Assembly (NCBI GenBank): GCA_028291705.1
Contig: JAQGNS010000117.1
Coordinates: 1-47,108 of the forward strand
Reading direction: 5' to 3'
Source of the DNA: Nevskia sp.
GTDB taxonomy: Bacteria; Pseudomonadota; Gammaproteobacteria; Nevskiales; Nevskiaceae
DNA length: 47,108 bases
Positions 41,360-47,108 of the stretch are shown piece after piece; position 1 is the first letter of the stretch, and the number at the start of each line of letters is the position of its first letter. The notes below the pieces were generated by a model. That model was not told the DNA's origin. It saw nothing but the letters and a program-made list of their open reading frames with translations, and did no database searches. The position numbers were made by a program, and so were the translations under genes.

Positions 41360-41435
41360 TGGTGGGTCGTGCTGGGATCGAACCAGCGACCAGCGGATTA
41401 AAAGTCCGATGCTCTACCGACTGAGCTAACGACCC
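41360..41435 (-). tRNA. tRNA-Lys (anticodon TTT)
   Basis: 76 bases including encoded CCA. Acceptor GGGTCGT pairs with ACGACCC; the D-arm is TAGCTCAGTCGGTAGAGCA; the anticodon loop CTTTTAA gives TTT; the T-arm GCTGG-TTCGATC-CCAGC is perfect. The outer anticodon-stem pair (27-43) is T-C, unpaired. It lies downstream of queC on the same strand, as in other Gammaproteobacteria where tRNA-Lys adjoins the tol-pal/que cluster. Confidence 0.97.
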
Positions 41436-41535
41436 ATCAGGGATCGAAGGGGGATGCTGCGGGGTCGCAGATTATAGCTGCTGGCGACCCGGCAGCACAG
41501 GTTTCAGGCTTGTTACAGACCGTTTTGAGGCCGTC

Positions 41536-42222
41536 TCAGGCCTGATAGCGGGTCGGATCCGGGATTCCGGCGGCCGCGAAGCCCTCGCTGCGGATCCGGC
41601 AGGAGTCGCAACGGCCGCAGGCGCGGCCTTCGGCGTCCGCCTGGTAACAGGAGACGGTTTCGCCGAAATCCACCCCCAGCTCCATGCCGCGGCGGATGAT
41701 ATCGGCCTTGCTGAGCTGGATCAGGGGGGTATGGATGCGGAATTTCGCCCCCTCCACGCCGGCCTTGGTGGCCAGGTTGGCGAGGATTTCGAAGGCCTGG
41801 ACGAACTCGGGGCGGCAATCCGGGTAGCCGCTGTAGTCCACCGCGTTGACGCCGATAAACAGGTCCCGCGCCCCCAGCACCTCGGCCCAGCCCAGGGCCA
41901 GCGACAGGAACAGGGTGTTGCGGGCCGGCACATAGGTCACGGGAATGCCGGTCGTCGGGCCCGATTCAGGCACGGCGATGGAGCGGTCGGTCAGGGCCGA
42001 GCCGCCCACGGCGTCCAGGTTGACCTGCATCTGCTGCCGGCCCTTGGCGCCCAGGCGTTGGGCCACCTTCACGGCGGCATTCAGCTCGGCAATATGCCGC
42101 TGGCCGTAGGAGACAGACAGGGCATAGGTCTCGTAGCCCTCGCTGCGGGCGATGGCCAGCACGGTAGCGGAGTCGAGTCCCCCGGAGAGGAGTACAACTG
42201 CTTTTTTCGTTTCAGCGGCCAG
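41536..42222 (-). CDS. queC: 7-cyano-7-deazaguanine synthase QueC
   Basis: 228 residues if translation starts at CTG 42222. PP-loop ATPase motif SGGLDSATV (13-21), [36 protein letters not shown], and the zinc site [17 protein letters not shown]. It makes preQ0 from carboxydeazaguanine for queuosine. No ATG, GTG or TTG exists between the PP-loop region and codons deep inside queE; the nearest ATG (42324) would force 112 bases of overlap with unrelated sequence. CTG 42222 has GGGGA seven bases upstream and gives the standard QueC length, so a CTG start coupled to the queE stop (42212-42214) is the best reading; a sequence error is the alternative. Confidence 0.9.
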   Translation of the reverse strand: MAAETKKAVVLLSGGLDSATVLAIARSEGYETYALSVSYGQRHIAELNAAVKVAQRLGAKGRQQMQVNLDAVGGSALTDRSIAVPESGPTTGIPVTYVPARNTLFLSLALGWAEVLGARDLFIGVNAVDYSGYPDCRPEFVQAFEILANLATKAGVEGAKFRIHTPLIQLSKADIIRRGMELGVDFGETVSCYQADAEGRACGRCDSCRIRSEGFAAAGIPDPTRYQA

Positions 42223-42892
42223 GAGTATTTCCCCACAGGATCTTGTGCAACTGCATCTGCATGCGGATCGGCAGGCGGTCGGCCACGATCCAGTCGGCCA
42301 ACTCGGTCGGGCTGACCTGGCCATGGCTGGGCGAGAACAGCACGGCGCAGCGCGCAGGCAGGCTGTACTGATCGAGGATGCCTTTGGCCCAGTCGTAGTC
42401 CTCGCGGCTGCACAGCACGAACTTGATCTGGTCGCGCTCGTTGAGCAGGGCCAGGTTGTCCCAGCGGTTGCGCGCCACCTCGGCCGAACCCGGGGTCTTG
42501 ATGTCGACCACGCGGATCACCCGGGGATCGACCATCGAGATATCGATGGCGCCGCTGGTTTCCAGGGAAACCACATAACCGGCGTCGCACAGGGCGCTGA
42601 GCAGCGGCAGGCAGCTCTTCTGCGCCAGCGGCTCGCCGCCGGTGACGCAGACGTGCCGCACGCCATGACTGGCCACCTGCTCCAGCACCTGCTCCAGGCT
42701 GTGCCACTCGCCACCGTGGAAGGCATAGGCGGTGTCGCAGTACTGGCAGCGCAGGGGGCAGCCGGTGAGGCGCACGAAAACAGTGGGCCAGCCCACCAAA
42801 GTGGACTCGCCCTGAAGGGAGAGGAAAATCTCGGTAAGTTTTAAACGCGCCGTCGGTGTTCCGGGCGCCTGTTCGACGGCCGGAAGATTCAC
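42212..42892 (-). CDS. queE: 7-carboxy-7-deazaguanine synthase QueE
   Basis: 226 residues from GTG 42892. Radical-SAM protein: after [10 protein letters not shown], the motif [10 protein letters not shown] gives C45, C49 and C52 for the 4Fe-4S cluster; [20 protein letters not shown] and VDIKTPGS are QueE substrate and SAM motifs. It converts carboxytetrahydropterin to carboxydeazaguanine, the substrate of QueC encoded next. It starts eight bases after the cpoB stop and overlaps queC by about 11 bases. Confidence 0.94.
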   Translation of the reverse strand: MNLPAVEQAPGTPTARLKLTEIFLSLQGESTLVGWPTVFVRLTGCPLRCQYCDTAYAFHGGEWHSLEQVLEQVASHGVRHVCVTGGEPLAQKSCLPLLSALCDAGYVVSLETSGAIDISMVDPRVIRVVDIKTPGSAEVARNRWDNLALLNERDQIKFVLCSREDYDWAKGILDQYSLPARCAVLFSPSHGQVSPTELADWIVADRLPIRMQMQLHKILWGNTPGR

Positions 42893-42900
42893 GATTCGGC

Positions 42901-43764
42901 CTACTTGAGCTGCGCCAGTCGCGTACGCGCCTGGGCTGCCGCGCTGGAGCTTGGATACTGCTTCAGCACTTTCTGATAAGCGTCCCGGGCCTGCGGACTT
43001 TTCTGCTGTGCCTGGAAGATCACCCCGGTCTTGAGCAGCGCGTCCGGCACCTTGGGGCTGGCCGGGAACTGCTGCAACAGCGACTGATAGGACTTGAGCG
43101 CGTTGGCGTCATCGCCCTTCACGTGATACGACTCGCCCATCCAGTACCAGGCGTTGTCGGCATAGTTCCCCTGCGGGTACTTGCCGAGCATGCTGCGAAA
43201 CCCGCTGATGGCGGCGTCATACTTGCCGCCGCGCAGCTGGTCGAAACTCTTCAGGTAAATCGCTTCCTCGTCGGCCGACGTGCTGTTTTGCGCAGCGGCG
43301 ACAGGCGGAGCCGCGGGAGCGACAGCGGCTGCCGGAGCCGCCACGGAAGAAACGGGAGGCGGCGCCGGAGCAGCACCCGCAACCGGCGGTGCATTCGGAT
43401 CGGTGCCGGCGACCGGGGGCTGGCCACCACCCTCAAGCCGCTTGAAACGGGCATCGTTGTCGACATTCTGCTGCTGGAGCGTCTGCTGCAGGGTGTCCAC
43501 ATCGTGCCGCAATTGCTCCACTTCACCGCGCAGATTACGTAGGTCGTCGGCCTGCGAACCGTTCTGCGTGGACTCGATGGCGCCGAGGCGCCGACTCAGG
43601 TCCACCGTCTTGTTCTCGACCGACTGCAGGCGCTGCTCCTCAGGGCTCAGCGCACGCTGGCCGTTGATCGGAGCACCGTAATCGCTGGCGCAAGCGGAAA
43701 GGGCCAGCGCCGCGAACAGCGGCGCCAGCCCCTTGATGCCGGAAGAAACGCTGGAGCGGATCAT
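42901..43764 (-). CDS. cpoB: cell division coordinator CpoB (YbgF)
   Basis: 287 residues. An export signal ends LSACAS, which also reads as a lipobox, unlike soluble E. coli CpoB. Trimerising coiled coil (about 45-110, RLQSVENKTVDLSRRL and HDVDTLQQTLQQQ), a long Ala/Pro linker (112-165), then three TPR-like repeats (YLKSFDQLRGGKYDAAISGF, WYWMGESYHVKGDDANALKS, RDAYQKVLKQYP). CpoB links TolA/PBP1B activity during septal constriction in the periplasm. Downstream of pal by 16 bases, in the conserved tol-pal order. Confidence 0.94.
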   Translation of the reverse strand: MIRSSVSSGIKGLAPLFAALALSACASDYGAPINGQRALSPEEQRLQSVENKTVDLSRRLGAIESTQNGSQADDLRNLRGEVEQLRHDVDTLQQTLQQQNVDNDARFKRLEGGGQPPVAGTDPNAPPVAGAAPAPPPVSSVAAPAAAVAPAAPPVAAAQNSTSADEEAIYLKSFDQLRGGKYDAAISGFRSMLGKYPQGNYADNAWYWMGESYHVKGDDANALKSYQSLLQQFPASPKVPDALLKTGVIFQAQQKSPQARDAYQKVLKQYPSSSAAAQARTRLAQLK

Positions 43765-43780
43765 CGGCCTTCAGGTTTCC

Positions 43781-44296
43781 TTACTGCTGAACCAGATCGA
43801 CGCGACGGTTCTGGCCCCAGGAGGCCTCGTCGTGGCCGAGGGCGACCGGACGCTCTTTGCCGTAGCTGACGGTGGTCAGCTGCGAGGCGGAGACGCCCTT
43901 GGCTTCGAGAGCCTGGGCAACGGCATTGGCGCGACGCTCGCCCAGGCCGATGTTGTACTCGCGGGTGCCGCGCTCGTCGGTGTTGCCTTCCAGGCGGACC
44001 TTGGCGGTCGGGTTGGCGCTCAGGTAGGTGGCCCAGCTGGCGACGACGGTCAGGCTGTCCGGCTTGATGTCGCTCTTGTCGAAATCGAAGTAGACGGAAT
44101 GGGCGGACAGGTCACCGGTGCTGGTGGTGCCGGTGTTGGTGTTGCCATAGCCCTGGTTGGTGGCAATGCCGCCACCGTTGTCGACCGGCTTGGCGCCGGC
44201 ATCGGTCTTGGTTTCGCCACCGGAAGAGCAACCGGCCATCACAACGGCGAACGCTACGGCGGCGACGCCGGCGAGGAATTTATTTTTGTGCTGCAT
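43781..44296 (-). CDS. pal: peptidoglycan-associated lipoprotein Pal
   Basis: 171 residues from ATG 44296, with AAGGAG eight bases upstream. Lipobox MAGC, then a Gly/Thr/Asn-rich linker, and an OmpA-like domain starting at VYFDFDKSDIK with LEGNTDERGTREYNIGLGERRA, which binds diaminopimelate, and YGKERPVALG. It anchors the outer membrane to peptidoglycan and is the partner of TolB. The 82 bases between tolB and pal are A+T-rich and may hold a pal promoter, but no clear -35/-10 pair is visible. Confidence 0.96.
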   Translation of the reverse strand: MQHKNKFLAGVAAVAFAVVMAGCSSGGETKTDAGAKPVDNGGGIATNQGYGNTNTGTTSTGDLSAHSVYFDFDKSDIKPDSLTVVASWATYLSANPTAKVRLEGNTDERGTREYNIGLGERRANAVAQALEAKGVSASQLTTVSYGKERPVALGHDEASWGQNRRVDLVQQ

Positions 44297-44378
44297 GGGG
44301 AGACTCCTTACGGGGAACGGGGGGCACTTTTGTGATTTTACAGCCTGAACATGTAACTATTTTAATGATTTTGCTTAA

Positions 44379-45677
44379 TTACTGCGGCGGCCAGGGCGAC
44401 CAGGCCGGCTCGCGCACATTGGTCCCCGGTTGGCTCAGGGTCTGGTGCACACGTCCGTCCACGGTTGCGGTTCTCATCTCTTCGCCACGCGAACCCTGGG
44501 TCGTGTAGATCACCACCTGGCTGTTTGGAGCGAAGCGCGGATGCTCGTCCATGAAACCGTCGCTGATGATCTTTACGGCCTTGGTTTGCCAATCCATCAG
44601 CCCGATATGGTAGCCCGCGCCGTCACTATTGACCAGCGCCAACCATTTGCCGTCGGGCGAAAAAGCCGGGTCTTCATTGCGGTTTCCCTGAAAGGTGAGC
44701 CGGGTTTGCGGGCCGCCTGTCGAGGGTGCGGTGTACAACTGCGGCTGGCCGCCACGGTCCGAAGCCCACACCAGGGTTTTGCCGTCCGGCGACCACGCCG
44801 CCTCGGTGTCGATGCCGGGATCGGTGGTGATGCGGGTGCGTGAACCGCTGGCCACATCGATCACATAGATGTCCGGGTTCCGCTCGAAAGACAGGGTCAC
44901 CGCCAGCTTGGTACCGTCCGGCGACCACGCCGGGGCGCCATTGATGCCCTTCTCGCCGACGAACTTCTTCAGCTCGCCCGTCTCCCAGGTCTGCACATAG
45001 ATCGCCGAGTAGCCGCGGTCATAGCCGACGAAGGCCAGCTTGCGGCCGTCCGGCGACCAGGACGGCGACATCAGCGGCTCGCGCGAGCGGGCGATGGTGC
45101 GGCGGTTCTCGCCGTCGGAATCGGCGATGTAGAGCTCGAACTTGCGGTTGTTGCCGGTACCGGTGGCATCGACGTAGGCGAGCTGCGTGTTGAACACACC
45201 GCGGATGCCGGTCAGCTTCTGGAAGATCATGTCGGCGGCCTGGTGGCCAGCGGAGCGCCAGCGCAGCTTGTCCTTGCCCTGGATGTCGGCGCCGTTGAGG
45301 GTCGCGATGGCCGTGTCATGCAGCACGTCCATCAGAGTGAAGCTTACGGCGATGCTGCCCGGCGTGGCGCCCGGCGTCACCTTGCCGATCACCACGAAAT
45401 TCATGTTCTGCACTTGCCAGTTGTGCGTGTTGACCTGGGAGATATCGGTCGGCTTTTCCAACATGTTGGCGCGCGGCAGGGTGATGAACATGCCGCTGTG
45501 CGCGAGATCGTCGTCGATGACCTGGGCGATGTCGACGGTAACGTCCGACGTCTGCACGAACGGCGCGATGGCGATGGGCTGCGCCCTGCTCTTGTCGCTG
45601 CTGACGCTGAATGAAAGATCCGCGAAGGCGGCGGGCGCGACTGCCAGGCTGAGCAGCAAAATCCAGATGGTTTTCAT
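44379..45677 (-). CDS. tolB: Tol-Pal system protein TolB
   Basis: 432 residues from ATG 45677, which gives a signal peptide ending APAAFA. N-terminal alpha/beta domain (IAIAPFVQTSDVTVDIAQVI to FQKLTGIRGVFNTQLAYV), then a six-bladed propeller with repeated SPSWSPDGRKLAFV-like units (PAWSPDGTKLAVTL, AAWSPDGKTLVWAS, PAFSPDGKWLALV). Periplasmic; it shuttles between Pal and TolA during outer-membrane constriction. Only two bases separate it from the tolA stop. Confidence 0.96.
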   Translation of the reverse strand: MKTIWILLLSLAVAPAAFADLSFSVSSDKSRAQPIAIAPFVQTSDVTVDIAQVIDDDLAHSGMFITLPRANMLEKPTDISQVNTHNWQVQNMNFVVIGKVTPGATPGSIAVSFTLMDVLHDTAIATLNGADIQGKDKLRWRSAGHQAADMIFQKLTGIRGVFNTQLAYVDATGTGNNRKFELYIADSDGENRRTIARSREPLMSPSWSPDGRKLAFVGYDRGYSAIYVQTWETGELKKFVGEKGINGAPAWSPDGTKLAVTLSFERNPDIYVIDVASGSRTRITTDPGIDTEAAWSPDGKTLVWASDRGGQPQLYTAPSTGGPQTRLTFQGNRNEDPAFSPDGKWLALVNSDGAGYHIGLMDWQTKAVKIISDGFMDEHPRFAPNSQVVIYTTQGSRGEEMRTATVDGRVHQTLSQPGTNVREPAWSPWPPQ

Positions 45678-45679
45678 TG

Positions 45680-46654
45680 TTATTGGCAGCTCCTGGTGTT
45701 TGGCGAGAAGCAAATGGTCAGATTCGGGTCGAAGGCGCTGGGATCACTGGGCAGCGGCAAGGGGCTGGCCTTGTAGGCCGCCTGCTTCAGGGTCTGATCG
45801 AACAGCGGGACGCCGCTGCTGGTTGAGATATCTGCACTCAGGACCTGGCCGTTCGGCGCCAGCCTGATTTTCAGATAGGCCTTGGTGTTGGGATCGGTGC
45901 CCGGAGGCCAGGCCCAGGCCTGCTGAATTGCCGAAATGAGCTGTAATTGCCATTGGTTCTGAACCTGAGCAGTCAACTGGGCAGACTCGACGCCGAGCGA
46001 TTTCTGCAATTCTTCGGCCCGCTTGCGACGGTCCGCTTCCTTCTGCGCATCCTCGGCCTTCTTCTGCCTGGCGATGGCCGCAGCCTGCGCCTGCTGTTGC
46101 TGTTCAGCCTCCTTGCGTACCTGTTCGTCCAGTTCCTTCTTGCGCTGCGCATCGGAGGCGGCTTGGGCAGCGGCATCGGCCTTCCGTTTGGCCTCTTCCT
46201 GCTGCTTTTTCTGCGCCGCGGCCTGCTCGTCAGCCTGCTTTTGAACCTCCTGCTGACGCTTAAGTTCCTCGGCCTTGGCCTCTTCCGTCTTCTGCTTTTC
46301 GGCCTGGGCGGCGGCTTCCGCCGCTTTTTGCTGCTGTTCCTGGACCTTCTGGTCGTCGACCTTCTTCTGTTCGGCGGCGGCCTTTTCCTGCTTTTCCTTG
46401 GCCTGGTCGGCGACGACGTCGGTGTCCTTGACGATCTTCTGCGGACCTTCGTCCTGGTCGTCGGGCTTGGTCGGAGTCGGCGACGGTGGCGTAGGCGGCT
46501 TGAGGGCCTTGAGGTCGTTCGGCGCGATCAGCACGCCCTGTATCACCGGCGTGGGCTCGACATGGTCGGTGCACTGCACCCCGACCAGCAGGAACGCGAA
46601 CAGGACGGCGTGGAGCAATACCGCCAGGATCAAATGACGGGGCGGCAGGCTCAT
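45680..46654 (-). CDS. tolA: Tol-Pal system protein TolA
   Basis: 324 residues. N-terminal membrane helix (residues 7-25, LILAVLLHAVLFAFLLVGV), a Pro-rich hinge (TPPSPTPTKPDD), a long Lys/Glu/Ala/Gln helical stalk (about 70-225), and a C-terminal domain with WPPGTDPNTKAYLKIRLAPN, GVPLFDQTLKQAAYKA and two cysteines (ICFSPNTRSCQ). TolA couples the TolQR motor to Pal and TolB. Start and tolR stop overlap by one base (TGATG). The stalk frame antisense gives a meaningless Leu-rich reading. Confidence 0.95.
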   Translation of the reverse strand: MSLPPRHLILAVLLHAVLFAFLLVGVQCTDHVEPTPVIQGVLIAPNDLKALKPPTPPSPTPTKPDDQDEGPQKIVKDTDVVADQAKEKQEKAAAEQKKVDDQKVQEQQQKAAEAAAQAEKQKTEEAKAEELKRQQEVQKQADEQAAAQKKQQEEAKRKADAAAQAASDAQRKKELDEQVRKEAEQQQQAQAAAIARQKKAEDAQKEADRRKRAEELQKSLGVESAQLTAQVQNQWQLQLISAIQQAWAWPPGTDPNTKAYLKIRLAPNGQVLSADISTSSGVPLFDQTLKQAAYKASPLPLPSDPSAFDPNLTICFSPNTRSCQ

Positions 46655-47108
46655 CAGGGATTGCGCTTGTCCGTCTTGCCAGCGGAGGGGGCATCGGTGA
46701 CGAAGCCGATCTTCTTGGCACCGGCGCCCTGGAGAATCGACATGCCCTTGACCACCTTGTCGTAGGACACATGCGAGTCGGCACGCACCAGGATCATGCG
46801 GTCCGGCTTCTGGTCGACCACGGCATGCACCAGCTGGGCCAGTTCGTCATCGGACACCGGCTTGTCGGCACCCTTGCCCACGTCGAGGAAGTAGCGGCCG
46901 CGGGCGTCCACCGACAGCGTCCCCGGCTGGTCCTCGTTGGTCAGCGGGTTGGAACTGGTTTGCGGCAATTCCACATCGACACCCTGCGTCAGCAGCGGCG
47001 CCGTGACCATGAAGATCACCAGCAGCACCAGCATCACGTCGATATAGGGAACGACGTTGATCTCGGCATTGAGGCGGCGCTTCTTGCGCACGCCCGAGGC
47101 GTTGACGG
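46654..47108 (-). CDS. tolR: Tol-Pal system protein TolR (start beyond window)
   Basis: ExbD/TolR family. The visible reading begins VNASGVRKKRRLNAEINVVP and runs off the right edge in frame, so the true start is outside; a GTG at 47091 is internal and unlikely. One membrane helix with the essential aspartate (YIDVMLVLLVIFMVTAP), then the periplasmic domain with KPDRMILVRADSHVSYDKVV. It is the ion-channel subunit of the TolQR motor that energises TolA. tolQ would be expected just beyond the window. Confidence 0.94.
   Translation of the reverse strand, partial: VNASGVRKKRRLNAEINVVPYIDVMLVLLVIFMVTAPLLTQGVDVELPQTSSNPLTNEDQPGTLSVDARGRYFLDVGKGADKPVSDDELAQLVHAVVDQKPDRMILVRADSHVSYDKVVKGMSILQGAGAKKIGFVTDAPSAGKTDKRNP

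Noticed and set aside
41215-41424. Plus-strand frame containing GRAGIEPATSGLKV across the tRNA
   Set aside because: This is the well-known false protein produced by translating the antisense of tRNA-Lys.
45947-46765. 272-codon Leu-rich plus-strand frame opposite tolA
   Set aside because: Reverse complement of the Lys/Glu/Ala/Gln stalk of TolA; it only imitates a membrane protein.
1-47108. CRISPR arrays, rRNA genes, complete insertion sequences, integrase or transposase genes
   Set aside because: No regularly spaced repeats, rRNA sequence or recognisable recombinase motifs were seen in any frame.

Overview
The window reads as chromosome of a high-GC Gammaproteobacterium. The right end carries tolR-tolA-tolB-pal-cpoB-queE-queC followed by tRNA-Lys, and the middle carries dusA, lpxH and rsmJ, a combination typical of that class. 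The genus cannot be named from the sequence. Hand counts show uneven composition: 31741-31800 has 42 G+C in 60 bases, while 15241-15300, inside the polysaccharide locus, has 25 in 60.

Layout. 1-3376: fatty-acyl-CoA type metabolism (crotonase with a long N-terminal extension, isovaleryl-CoA-dehydrogenase-like enzyme, PECR-like SDR), with a REP-like palindrome pair between the last two. 3481-4297: two overlapping genes for small membrane-anchored proteins of unknown function. 4302-8237: a copper/heavy-metal module (MerR-type promoter, His/Cys-rich secreted protein, TolC-like lipoprotein, Tat-exported multicopper oxidase, c-type cytochrome). 8259-9119: a lipoprotein that looks papain-like.

9678-29303: an ABC-transporter-dependent (group 2 type) capsule locus. 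A plus-strand block (single-module KpsC, glycosyltransferase, CtrA/BexD-type export lipoprotein, glycosyltransferase, methyltransferase) converges on a minus-strand block (KpsS, LtaS-like phosphotransferase, KpsE, KpsM, KpsT, nucleotide-sugar enzyme, a small DUF4214-like protein, an 832-residue two-part glycosyltransferase, a C-methyltransferase, a glycosyltransferase). The outer genes match the GC-rich chromosome and the central ones are richer in A+T, as expected for a replaceable serotype region. The feature most likely to be new is a DUF4214-like module in three different proteins here: the N-terminus of the methyltransferase, a C-terminal extension of the export ATPase, and a free-standing 103-residue protein. 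It may link chain modification or termination to export.

30228-39775: housekeeping and small conserved genes (dusA, a cyclophilin lipoprotein, lpxH, two hotdog thioesterases, an SCP2 protein, rsmJ, sixA, DUF3014 and DUF4124 proteins, a YkgJ-type protein, a YajD-type HNH protein, a second LtaS-like protein). 39776-41359: a repeat-rich stretch with one secreted protein of unknown function, one small acidic protein, and a copy of the tRNA-Lys 3' end. 41360-47108: tRNA-Lys, queuosine genes and the Tol-Pal envelope system, all on the minus strand, with tolR running off the window.
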